The notes under the pieces were generated by a model. The model was given only the letters and a program-made list of their open reading frames with translations, made no database searches and was not told where the DNA came from. Shown piece by piece: positions 32,046-42,504 of a stretch of DNA of 64,000 bases (within the stretch, counting starts at the first letter, position 1; every line of letters starts with the position of its first letter). Origin of the DNA: Babesia bovis T2Bo (Eukaryota; Apicomplexa; Aconoidasida; Piroplasmida; Babesiidae); contig NC_010575.1 in assembly GCF_000165395.2 (NCBI RefSeq), positions 93,501 through 157,500 of the forward strand. The letters run 5' to 3'. A program made the translations under genes and the position numbers.

Positions 32046-32751
32046 CGCTAATACGAAGCATCGTAGGCCAAAAGCCTAATCAACACAGTCTTGGGCCATA
32101 AACGGCAAGCAACACCAATATTACAGCCAATGTGCTAGATAAACAGAAATAATGTAATATAAACAAAGTTAAGATAAAATAGAGCCAAAAAGACTTATAT
32201 CGTGAAGAACAACGGCCTACAGTAGACCTTGAACTTACGTCCGGCCCAAAACAGCCAAACAAGAATTTAACACAAGGTAACTACACTCAACAGCTAGATA
32301 ATATGTTAAATACGCTCAGCGTGTACTGACCACAGCGTCAATCCGGAGCCTGTGGGATGGTCTGCGCCGCAAATCGACACAGAAGCCCATCTCGCGTTAC
32401 CAAGGTCTTAATAGGAAATAACTCCAAGTATAAATATATTATAATCACGGCCACGCACGCTTAACGGCCCGCGTGAACGCATGTTAGGACGCTCACCGTT
32501 GGGTAGAGAGGGCCCCGCCCGCGCGACGACCTCACCGGGGAGTTGACTGGGTAACAAGCTAGCATAGACAGCTCCCAACTAATATCTTACACATACAAAT
32601 GGGCGATTCATAGCCGTATACCGGCGATGGCTGCGTTATCTTGGATAACTACGCCTACACATCGGCAACAACATGCCAAAGTAGTTATACACCTGAAGGC
32701 CAAACAACCACTTACCAAGGCGGGATCCATGACACCTTAATCGCACGCCAT
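32046..32751. promoter_or_regulatory. Divergent promoter region with a GC-rich block
   Basis: 706 nt between the PHD gene (minus) and the rhomboid gene (plus). 32046-32320 is AT-rich. 32320-32590 is unusually GC-rich for an intergenic stretch here, including GGCCCCGCCCGCGCGACG near 32510. It could be a CpG-like promoter, an unannotated non-coding RNA, or a 5' leader exon of the rhomboid gene. An ATG at 32627 opens a short frame that is not in phase with the rhomboid frame. Confidence 0.4.
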
Positions 32752-34242
32752 ATGTGCAAATGCTGCGCTGTGGTACCATCACAGCACGTAAATGTCTCCA
32801 GGAAGCAATACACGATGCTGATGTTTGTCTTCTTTTACATGTGCATATTTGCAACGAGTGAAGTGGTCTCCTTACATCCTACGGCCGTGGTACATTTAAA
32901 AGTCGATGCTGTAAACGCAAAGACAGTTCCCGTATATCGTAAACGCTCTGTGAAATGGCAGAATCCTACATGTGCGGAATCACCGTGTTATGGACAACGT
33001 CTCTTGACGTTTATTCGCCCAAAGACACTGATACGGGCTCCGCAACAGGTAGAACATGCTTCTAGGTATGAAACTGCACCATTATATTCTAGCAGTGGCA
33101 TTCGGAGCTATGCCAGATGTGATCTCCAGGGTAGCCCGACCGCTTTGGCAGCAACAGGCAACACTCTTGCAGTAGCCTCCGTAGCATCGCAAATCAACTA
33201 TCTGCGCGATTGGGTGTCTGCCAAGAGTAATGCCGTTTCACGCGCATTGCAAAATGCGCGCAAGACTGTACCCAAACCGGGTATATACCTATATCGCACC
33301 TGCAATGACATCATGGTAAAGACTGAACGTTACTGCAGGACACTGGTCACGAAGCTACATGGACTCTATCTCAAGGCAGTTACACTTAAACTCAAGGATC
33401 TTATAAGCTTTGGGAAGGACCCAGTGCTAAATATAGTAAGGGTGGTAGCCATGGTCTATGCGCTTGACTGGTGGACCGGTTTGACCAATATCAAATACAA
33501 CTTTGATCTCAGCCCTTTTGACGTATTCATGAAGGGGCAATATTACCGCCTGTTTACATCATTATTCCTCCACAATGGAGTTGTGCACCTACTGCAAAAT
33601 ATAAGGTCACTATGGGCCATAGGCTACGAGGCTGCAGATCTACTGGGACCCAGGCGCATGCTAACAATCTATCTCGTATCTGGCTTGGTGGCGAACTACA
33701 TCAGCTACGTGTACTACTTTGCGTACAAAAATGCAGTACCAGCACACGTCTTCAATGCCACGCAGGTGGCTGTCAAAGGATTGGGGCAGATGGGCATGTC
33801 CACTCATCACCTAGTGGAGAAGGTAGTTGACCGTATTCGTGCCAAGCAGGGTGCACTGTCCCTACCTTTGTTCATGGCATCATACCTCAACGATACTATC
33901 TTCCACACAGTGGATACATATCTAGCGCCATTAATACCAATGCTAAACCGCAGGCAGGCATTGCCTGACTGTCGTGATGTCAACTGCGCAGTGCAGCAGT
34001 ACATCAAAAGAAAGTGCTCGCGTTACAGGGCCTGTGGCGCATCCGCAGCGATTTATGGACTCATGGGAGCTGTATGCGCATATTACGCGCGATTCGGGTC
34101 AGCAAGTGACAGAAGAAGGGTAACGGAGATCATCACCAGCGCCATAGGGCAAAATATAGTAGCGCTATTCGGAGCCAAAGTAGATCACGTGTCGCACCTC
34201 GCAGGGTTCCTTACAGGAATGTGCCTCACCATGGCTTTTTAG
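32752..34242 (+). CDS. Rhomboid-like intramembrane serine protease
   Basis: From the first in-frame ATG (32752) the protein has 496 residues; upstream codons in the same frame begin only with TTG. A later ATG at 32815 would start exactly at a signal-like helix (MLMFVFFYMCIFATSEVV). The rhomboid domain begins near residue 225. It has YRLFTSLFLHNGVVHLLQN (the first conserved His/Asn region), the catalytic serine motif GASAAIYG (Ser about 430) and the catalytic histidine in HVSHLAGFLTG (about 482). The Ser-His dyad is intact. Rhomboids cleave transmembrane substrates within the bilayer. The signal plus basic region at the N terminus suggests an apicoplast or other secretory-route organelle (inference). 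A roughly 85-residue insertion separates the early helices from the active-site serine. Confidence 0.82.
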   Translation: MCKCCAVVPSQHVNVSRKQYTMLMFVFFYMCIFATSEVVSLHPTAVVHLKVDAVNAKTVPVYRKRSVKWQNPTCAESPCYGQRLLTFIRPKTLIRAPQQVEHASRYETAPLYSSSGIRSYARCDLQGSPTALAATGNTLAVASVASQINYLRDWVSAKSNAVSRALQNARKTVPKPGIYLYRTCNDIMVKTERYCRTLVTKLHGLYLKAVTLKLKDLISFGKDPVLNIVRVVAMVYALDWWTGLTNIKYNFDLSPFDVFMKGQYYRLFTSLFLHNGVVHLLQNIRSLWAIGYEAADLLGPRRMLTIYLVSGLVANYISYVYYFAYKNAVPAHVFNATQVAVKGLGQMGMSTHHLVEKVVDRIRAKQGALSLPLFMASYLNDTIFHTVDTYLAPLIPMLNRRQALPDCRDVNCAVQQYIKRKCSRYRACGASAAIYGLMGAVCAYYARFGSASDRRRVTEIITSAIGQNIVALFGAKVDHVSHLAGFLTGMCLTMAF

Positions 34243-34435
34243 CACATAAAAGAGTAATTGTGCTTAGCCGTATGTATTGGTATTGTAACAGATTATTAAA
34301 TATCACATACATGGCTTTTGGGGAGATAACGTATCTTTAAACTGAACTAAAATCGCAGTGTAAAGTATCCAACAGATCCCGATGTACTAAACAAGGGTTA
34401 AAATAGACCCATGGCATTTAGATTAATACGAGATG

Positions 34436-36885
34436 TTAACCGATACGCTGCTGGATACAGCGGCATAACTTGCATAAACGATTCAAATCACGCTGACTGT
34501 ACAACGATTTCGAATCCTCAAGCACCGAAAAGTCGTGCCTAAACACAGCAATAAATGACACAAACTTGGAATAGTACACAAAGTCACAAGCGCCATTACC
34601 CAGACCTATATGATATGCATAACATACGGAATGAATTACCTGATGAGCATTTTAGTAACGCATCCTCCATACGCAGCACAAAGGATGTAACACTGCTCAG
34701 TATGTCCTCAGATGGCTGGTAGTTCAGTAATTCGACGTAGTCCAAAAATATATCGGGGACTGTAGTGAAGTACAAATCGAGCACAAGGCACATCAAGGTC
34801 CGGTGTAACTGTAACAAGTGATTATATTCCGTGATAACATACCCGTGGTGGCATTATAGCCTCTGATAAAGATGATATCTGAGTTAACATAGTGATCACG
34901 TCATCGCCGAAATCAGAAGACTGGTGGTTTAACCCATTCAAAACGCGACTGACCACCTTGTGTAACACCTGCTGGATAAAGGCAACCAGTTGAGTGAGTA
35001 GGTAGTCCTCTAGCTTCCTGAAGTGGACGTATAAAGCACAAGTGTGGAAGTGCGATTTCAGCGAATCAACGATAAATCCAGAGTCTACGTCGCCACAGCG
35101 TGGTAGCGATAACTGATTACCCAAGGAATGTATGAATTGTGGTACCAAAACGGAAGCACCGGAAAGCAGGCATACATTGGAAAGCAGTACCATGAAGTTG
35201 CGTAAAGGATTATTCAAAGCACCCAAAGACTTCATGTCCTCGTCACCACTCAATGTCTTGGAAATGTCCAAAACAAATTGCTTGAAGCTGTCCTGGGTGC
35301 ACATCAAGTAGGTTACCAGTACCGATTGTAACAGTGATGAGTAGCGTTGGAACAACTCAGTGACCATATGCCGAGATACTATCCCAGGAGGTAACTTAGC
35401 CGCAGCAATGTAAAGCAATGCCATGGGCTGAGCGGATATAATGAACAATAGAGCCGATAGAGTGTATAGGTTATTGGATACAGCACAGGATTGTATATAG
35501 GTGTCCCAGTTAATGGCCACTAACAACTGCCTCAAGTCAACGCCAAGCAAGTCACTCGCCAAAACTTTGACCAAAACGGAAGTCAGGCCTTGTAAGTCCA
35601 CACGACGTAAGTGCCCGTCCTGCGATATGGCGCCGTCAGATACCGATACAAGCTTGCTGTAGTCCTCAGTGCACTGGGAACGAGCGCATAAACGAGTGAA
35701 TGACAAAACATGCTCCTCCCAGCGAGATGTCATACACCCGAAAAAATGTAATCCCCAAATGCTACTAGTAGAAGCGCCAATCCCGCAGTTAGTGATCAGT
35801 TCATCAGACAAAACGCGGAACTCATCAATGATAGCTACAGACGGATGCTCAAGCTCCCAACAACTGTAGCAAGTATCACATAAGCGTGATATCAAGGTAC
35901 AGACCAACATGTCAATGTATGGCGCGTCTAGTGATTTGAATGAAGTCAATTCATTAGAAGCAGTGTTACCGTCAGAATTAGCTGCACCCGAGCCGCCGTA
36001 GTGACGTAACAAGTCACAAAGCACGGAGTTAACCCTGCTGATGCGATATGCAACACCGGTTACCATGGCCCTAGCATCGCTGTAATTGTCTATGGACACA
36101 ACAGATACAGGCCTTGACCTATCCAGTAAACGAAAGCAATGGTCATGAATAAAAGATAGAGGACTAGATTCACTGTTGTAGCCGCCATTAACAGAGAACT
36201 TCACACCAGTGTACCGGCGAGCACAATGCTCCACGAAGCGTAAATAAGTATCCCACATGCCAACAAGCGATATTGCATCCGTTAATTCAACGTAACTTAA
36301 AGGTACCTGTCCTGAATTTAAATGGATAGTAACACAGCCATCCTGGACATGACCATTGTCCGCAAAAGATAACCAACGCTGACCTACAAATAATACCACC
36401 TTTACCAACAAACGATAACGTTGCAAATACATCCAACGTAGCCGGTGCAGTACCTGAGCAGACTCCTCATTAACAGATACGCTGTCTACACTGGATTCAT
36501 GAACTACCTGCTGATACAATGCCCTGTAATCCGTATCGACAGAAGATGGGCTCCCAGAAGGTAAAGACCTCTCATTAAAGCGAATTGCCTCAATCTCAGA
36601 ATATAGAAAGTCGCCAAACGCTACAGGTAACATACGTCGCATCTCGGAGAAACACTTGCCACGTATAGAGGCGCAAGTAGCCTGGAAACCAGATTCGTTA
36701 ACTACATCACTACATAAAGATACAGTATCCTGATAGCATCGAGCTAACAAACAAGATGCCTCGCGAAGCTCTAGGCGACATACATGCCATTCTATACGCT
36801 CGTAAGACTGAACTAACCCAGAAACGGCATCTATAGCATTATCAAGTTCAACCAAACGAGGAGTCTCGTACGCGGCTGACGCCAT
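34436..36885 (-). CDS. Large helical protein, function unknown
   Basis: Three exons: 36885-34843, 34808-34640 and 34605-34436. Two 34-nt introns keep the frame and give 793 residues. The start is the first ATG (MASAAYETPRLVELDNAID); an upstream TTG extends the frame by only three codons. The sequence is Leu- and Ser-rich, without signal peptide or membrane span, and reads as continuous amphipathic helices. That is the look of vesicle-tethering (CATCHR-type) or cell-division scaffold subunits, but I recognise no specific family. The last exon (VFRHDFSVLEDSKSLYSQRD) is conserved in style and supports the splice predictions. It lies 193 nt from the convergent rhomboid stop. Confidence 0.65.
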
Positions 36886-36937
36886 GGTGTACAACTAATG
36901 TCGCTTCTATTGAGAGTGACATAAAAAGTGAATAGGA

Positions 36938-37477
36938 CTAACGCGCAACCATAGGAGCACTAGGGTTACAAGAATCAAACAATGTAGTGACATAACTGGG
37001 ATTATACAGAACCAAGCAGCTATAATAGAACTGATGTGTAAAGGTATACGTCCAAATGTATGTACCAATTAGAAACTGTATGGACAGTAGTACCAATGAC
37101 ATGTTACCGCCACAAAAAGGATTGAGTATCCACACTCTGAAATCATAACTATAAAATATAACTACTTTGCAACCGATATGTATTTGTATAAGGCTAGAGA
37201 TAGATGAAACAGTGGTAGGGACCTTGCCACATGTTTGGAAAGTAAGTGGAACTGAAGTCAAACAGACAAAAGTAACAGCTGGGTCCCCGTAACAGATATA
37301 GAGAAGTATTAAGTGATACTTTAGCGATATAAAGTCTATCTATTGCGTAAGATGGACTAAGAGCAATCTCCCCATCCACTCCCCATCAGGGCGTCCATGG
37401 GATCCCCCATGGTACCGTAGCGTCCAAAAGAGCCGGGACCTCAACACCATTAGATACTTGTACACAGCCTTCTGTAT
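36938..37477 (-). CDS. Possible small multi-exon membrane protein, exons unresolved
   Basis: Minus-strand frames in this stretch encode hydrophobic segments, including MSLVLLSIQFLIGTYIWTYT, and end at a TAG near 36938. Several plausible 32-41 nt introns exist, but no single join explains all frames. Candidate starts are ATGs near 37457 and 37411. I do not recognise the product. It lies head-to-head with the L15 gene, whose promoter would overlap its 5' end. It may be a real small membrane protein or chance open frames in AT-rich DNA. Confidence 0.3.
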
Positions 37478-37555
37478 ATAGAAGGTATTGCGTGACCGTA
37501 ACGCAATATATCCGGTAAAATACTCCCGAATCTTGTCGTCACGTGATAATACAAG

Positions 37556-38328
37556 ATGGGCGCCTACCGGTAAGTTACTTATCAGCCATGTTACCGCACG
37601 ATTCTTGCTGAAATAATGCTGTAAACAACTAGGTTCATGTGGAATGTTGTAGTTCGTATCTGTTTTCGTACAATTTGCTACCGCAAGGTCGCTAGTAGAA
37701 CCATACACATTACTTAACAACTCGCAGGTACATGGAGGAGCTCTGGCGCAAAAAGCAATCAGATGCTATGCGCACACTACTTAGGATCAGAACCTGGGAA
37801 TACAGGCAGCTCTCTGCCGTACATCGCGTTTCTAGGCCAACCCGCCCCGACAAGGCCCGTCGCTTAGGTTACAAGGCCAAGCAGGGATTCGTCATCTACC
37901 GCGTACGCATCAAGCGCGGTGACCGTAAGAGGAACGTACAAAATGGCATTGTCTACGGAAAACCAAAGCATCAGGGTATTCGCAAGCAAAAGTCTAAGCG
38001 CAACTTGAGGAGCCGTGCCGAAGAACGTGTTGGAAGACGTTGCGGCTCACTCCGCGTTCTCAACTCATACTGGGTGGGACAAGATGCCCTTCACAAGTTC
38101 TATGAAGTCATATTGGTGGATCCATTCCACAACGCCATCCGCAATGACCCCAGGATGCAGTACATCACCAAACCAGTGCACAAACACCGTGAAATGCGTG
38201 GACTTACATCTGCAGGTCGCAAGTCACGTGGTCTACGTGTCAAGGGACCAAAGGCAGCAAAGTTGAGGCCATCAATCCGCGCAAACTGGAGGAGAAGGCA
38301 GATCCAGCGCTTGTGGCGTATGAGGTGA
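37556..38328 (+). CDS. RPL15: 60S ribosomal protein L15 (eL15)
   Basis: Two exons: a 14-nt first exon 37556-37569 encoding MGAY plus two bases, a 158-nt intron, and 37728-38328. The product is 204 residues, the usual eL15 length. The join restores [17 protein letters not shown], the invariant start of the family. Without the first exon the frame would begin at an internal Met and lack the first six residues. Later hallmarks are [38 protein letters not shown] and [18 protein letters not shown]. eL15 is an essential large-subunit protein bound to 28S rRNA. An intron right after the first codons is common in ribosomal protein genes and may carry regulatory signals. Confidence 0.95.
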
Positions 38329-38807
38329 TCTTCCTCTTGCCACAGGCCAGGATCATAATGCTAAATGAAACTCGTGGTCTAATTATCTATGAGCCGTGTT
38401 GTGGTATATGGTCCTGGAAGCTATGGATAGCAGTACCCAGGAATAGTATAGACATGAAGTGTTCCACATTAGATATATTACCCCTAAAGAATAGTTGACC
38501 AAAACGCATTCGTTATATATCAGAAAGGGTTAACAAAAATTAGACTTGGAAATGTTTGTAACCAAATCACAAACCAAGTGTGTAGCCTGATAAATATAAC
38601 CAATACGAATCCAAAGTACGCCCTCTATTCAATCGGGGATTCACATGAGCATACAATTTAGTCAAAATTGTAATCTATAATGGATATAAGCAGCAATCAC
38701 TATCGCATACCAAGTTATTGATGCTGTGTAGTCAGGAAAGGCAAATGCGCAATCAAAGCTGGAATTGCCCAGCGGATCTCTAGAAATTCAGTTAAATATA
38801 CAACAAA
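38329..38807. other. Intergenic
   Basis: 479 nt of AT-rich DNA between L15 and coatomer zeta. It contains a 61-codon open frame starting at 38313 that overlaps the L15 end in another frame; this is judged spurious. Nothing else was recognised. Confidence 0.5.
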
Positions 38808-39524
38808 ATGGCATACATCAGAATCACGCAAGTGGATGCTATATTGTTGCTAGATCGACAAGGTGGAAGGATCGCAGTCAACTATTACCCTCAGCATTGC
38901 GCTGCACCAACAAACCCAGGAGCACCTAGCCATCGTAAGTTATAACAACCATTGTCCATACAGCCACAGTCTGGGAAGATTTAAATAAACAAAAGGCACT
39001 TGAAAAGACAATCACCCAAGAACTGGGATTAAACGATGCTCATGGTAGTGTTATGTAAATATATTTATATCTAGCACAGAGGGAGCGACAGGTTGTCGCA
39101 TGGTTGAAGGCTACCTAGTGAATTATTACCATGCAATCGACTTCAGCATACTGGTGTTAGGACCGACGAGCGAAAATGAAATACTGCTCTCGGAAGTATG
39201 CAATACCGTCAAAAAATGTCTAACGGCAATCACAGAGTGAGTAAGGACGTTTGTAATATAACAGTGGCACAGTGAGCAGCTGAAGGTTGAAGTCATCTGC
39301 AACAAGCTAGATTCGGTATTCCTAATACTGGACGACGTAGTGGATGGAGGGTTAGTTTATATAAAAGTGAACCCATGTAACACAGAATAATTATGGAATC
39401 GGATCATAACGTAATCGTAAAAAGACTCAAGGGTAAATCAGGAGATTCCTCGGACCATATGCCACTCAACCAGGCAATATACAACATACGCAACAACGTT
39501 ATCAGGAATTTGCTAAATTCCTGA
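38808..39524 (+). CDS. Coatomer subunit zeta (COPI)
   Basis: Five exons: 38808-38934, 38970-39044, 39080-39236, 39273-39350 and 39386-39524, giving 191 residues. All four introns are 35-36 nt. The longin/AP-small-chain fold is evident: VDAILLLDRQGGRIAVNYY, then EKTITQELGL, then NYYHAIDFSILVLGPTSENE. The signature VFLILDDVVDGGIIMESD is followed by a short helical tail ending NVIRNLLNS. The residue pattern DDVVDGG-I-ES distinguishes zeta-COP from AP sigma chains. It is a small subunit of the COPI coat for Golgi-to-ER transport. No exon is long enough to stand out as an open frame, so this gene is easily missed. Slightly longer than the human protein because of an insert after the first strand. 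Confidence 0.88.
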
Positions 39525-39631
39525 AAATGGGTAACTACCACCTAAACGCTGAGATTATAATGTCACCGTGGTGTATTGCACATTACACATGTGTAGACAC
39601 AACAGAGGATATTAATATATAAACAATAACA

Positions 39632-40492
39632 ATGTACATTTACAAATTTATGCAAAATGTTATAACCACCTCGCAACAAGCATTAACCGCCGCGGAGCGT
39701 GGTTACACCGTATCGAAATGGTTGATATCGCAACAAGCCAAATTCGGGACAAAAAGAGTCACGCAAAAAAGAAGTTAGTTGAACCATGTGTCGTGTATAA
39801 AGATAATAAAATGTCTAAAGTTCATATAGGAACTTTATATATATACCTCCCAAACTGAATACAATGTTAACACAGGACACATGCTTAAACTCATACACCC
39901 AGAGGAAAAATACACCCACAAGGTAATGCAAAATGGAAAACTCATAGCAGATAATGCACTGCCAAAGTCGTTGCTGTGCAATTCTGCAATAAGGAAACTA
40001 GTATACGCCAATACGGTTGAAGCACAAAACTTAGCGAGTAAAATTAATTGGGATGCATATAAATGCGATGTAAGAGGAGTTAGGTATGGATTCTATATGA
40101 TATATCATTCTAAATCCAGGTGGCATCCCTCTGGATCATGGTTGGTGCAATTCAACAGACGCAACTACGAAAAAAACTTCTTCGTCAATTGTAAATGCTA
40201 CTTCAGGTACGCATTACCAGATAAAAGATATTATGCTTAGCGTCCAAAAATATGGATTCTTTGAAGCAAAACAAATGGCTATCGCATATCGCAAAAGGCT
40301 GGAAGCCGAATATGCAGAATTACACGACACATGGGATAGAATAGATAGGTGAGATAATGGGAAACTATGTATACAAGTATATATAGAGAAAGACTAGAAC
40401 AGACAAGACAGAAACGTGATTATCATGAGAAAGTAAAGGAAGAAGAGGAGTTCCTACTGGCAGATTCCAAACCAGTACAAAATGATATCTAA
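39632..40492 (+). CDS. Small AP2-domain protein
   Basis: Four exons: 39632-39773, 39876-40206, 40241-40348 and 40387-40492, giving 228 residues. The introns are 102, 34 and 38 nt. The first join (AGA A|GA) is the least certain. Residues about 112-182 match the AP2/ERF fold used in apicomplexans. GVRYGFYMIYHSKSRW provides the first strands, SGSWLVQFNRR the central strand, and KYGFFEAKQMAIAYRKRLEA the helix. It has one AP2 domain and a short Lys/Glu-rich C terminus. The N terminus (MYIYKFMQNVITTSQQAL) has mitochondrial-presequence character. AP2 proteins are the main transcription factors of these parasites, but small single-domain forms can act in organelles; the role here is unassigned. It begins 107 nt after coatomer zeta. 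Confidence 0.7.
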
Positions 40493-40799
40493 ACAAATTA
40501 TTACACAACAGTGCCAATGTTTAATATATCGCAATGTATACCCAGCATCCATATTGCTACTGTATACAAGGTACAAAGCAACACTGGGTGATGCCATATG
40601 CTAATGGCAGCTTCCACAAAAGGACTAGTTACACATTGCCTCAATACGAAATATAATATAATCGATAATATAATTAATACATGGGGGCCACCTCATGTAC
40701 TTCCTAACCACTAGTGAAGGGCGCGACCAAGGTGGACACTTGCTTATAAGTACACCATGCACCCCAAAAACAGTATAAATAGCAACTTTGCTCATTAAA
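40493..40799. other. Intergenic
   Basis: 307 nt between two plus-strand genes; AT-rich on the left, more balanced near 40680-40760. It presumably holds the promoter of the malate:quinone oxidoreductase gene. No gene was seen. Confidence 0.5.
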
Positions 40800-42409
40800 A
40801 TGTATTGTGGCAGCTTTGCTCAGCGGATGCGCTCCATCCCGAGGAGTAGCTCACGCACATTGACGAGGCGCTTGACCGGAGCCGCCGCAGTCATAGCGCC
40901 ATGGCACACTGCATTTAGAGGATTAACAACCAGTGCCGTAAGGCATAGTGGATCAAATGACTTCGACGTTCTCATAGTCGGAGGAGGAGCTACAGGGACG
41001 GCATTGTACTATACACTGTCACACTTTACTAGTAAGTCTGCACAAAACTAGCGTAAACACAATAAACAGATATAAAGAAGATCGCACTATGTGAAAGACG
41101 CAGTGCATACGCGCTTGTAGCGTCGCATGTAAAAAACAACAGCCAAACCATCCACTGCGGTATGTTCAATCAGAAACCCACTCATCAGTAACAGGCGATA
41201 TCGAAACGAATTACACCCCGGAAACAGCCAGAAAGGTAAAGAAAAGTGCAGATATGCTACGTAACTGCTTAAGCAAAATACCACAAAGTGAATTACACAG
41301 GTTGGTTATAGGTACATGAAATACTAAACCACAACAGCATCGCTAGAAAGGGACAGAAAATGGTTATCGGTGTGGGAGAAAAGGAATGTGAATATATAGA
41401 GAATAGATACGCACCATTTAAGGAAATATTCCCAACTTTACAAATATTGGATAAAAACCAAGTGTTCGATGTTGAACCCAATGTAGTCAAGGGACGCAAT
41501 GCACTACACAGGCCTGATGATATCAGGGCACTCTATGTAGATAATGAACTTACAACATGTAACTTCATGGCGCTTTCGGAATATTTCATGAAGGCAGCCA
41601 ACCACGATGGAAAGGAACTGAGGGCAATGCTGAACACTGAAGTAAAAGAAGTAAAGCGAGAGGGTAATACATTCCAAGTCCACACCAATAACGGGATTAT
41701 GAACGCTAAGTTTGTGGTATTTAGCGCATGCGGATACTCACTCCTGTTCGCACAGCGCATGGGAGTCGGGTTGGAATACAGTGTGCTACCAGTAGCTGGT
41801 AGCTTCTACTTCGCACCAAATATACTCAGAGGAAAGGTGTACACAGTGCAAAACCCAGCACTGCCATTCGCAGCAATACACGGTGACCCAGATATACATG
41901 CAGACAACCATACCAGATTCGGTCCCACGGCATTGCCACTGCCACTGTTGGAAAGATACAATATGCGAAGCCTGCCCGACTTCCTTAGGGTGCTTAAACT
42001 TGATACCCGGGTCATGGCAGTGTACTTGGACCTGCTCAAGGACACTACGATATGCAAGTACATGTTTAGAAATATGCTGTTCGAAGTCCCAGGACTCTCC
42101 AGGCTGCTCTTCCTCAAGGATGCACGCAAAATAGTACCGACACTCACACTCAAGGATCTCAGATACTCAGTGGGTTACGGCGGAGTTAGGCCACAACTGG
42201 TGGACAAAGTGAACAAGAAGCTGTTACTGGGACAAAGCAAACTGACAAATAATGACGGATGCATATACAACATCACCGCATCACCAGGGGCAACCACATG
42301 CATATCAAACGCAGAAATAGATATGCGCGAAATATGCGCCTACCTAGGTGCGACAATAGATGAAAAGAAGCTGAAGCAGCACTTTTTCGAAGGCGAGTAC
42401 CACATTTAA
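40800..42409 (+). CDS. mqo: Malate:quinone oxidoreductase, mitochondrial
   Basis: Four exons: 40800-41031, 41070-41159, 41195-41300 and 41338-42409, giving 499 residues. The introns are 35-38 nt and all phases agree. The start is the ATG at 40800; the same frame upstream has only TTG. The first 50 residues are Arg/Ser-rich without acids (MRSIPRSSSRTLTRRL), a mitochondrial presequence. The FAD-binding Rossmann motif DVLIVGGGATGTALYYTL follows, then HVKNNSQTIHCGDIETNYT across two small exons. The C-terminal ITASPGATTCISNAEID is typical of the family. MQO oxidises malate to oxaloacetate at the inner membrane and passes electrons to ubiquinone. In apicomplexans it replaces mitochondrial malate dehydrogenase and was probably acquired from bacteria. 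Confidence 0.93.
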
Positions 42410-42504
42410 AATGCAAAGAAAAACTAGTCATAATTTTACAACTGTATATGTCGCATTGGATGTATCCATGCTACTGCATTTGGTAAATAACTGTAAAAAT
42501 AGCG

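Noticed and set aside
32068..32090. U2-snRNA-like word (GGCTTTTGGCC on the minus strand)
   Set aside because: Only this short word matches; the branch-site-recognition segment expected downstream in U2 is missing.
36938..37261. Assigning the hydrophobic minus-strand frame to a known small ER membrane protein
   Set aside because: No family motif could be matched and the exon structure is ambiguous.
37340..37720. 126-codon minus-strand open frame opposite the L15 5' end
   Set aside because: It starts with TTG, has no ATG for most of its length and lies over the L15 first exon and intron. At most its last 40 codons could belong to a separate small gene.
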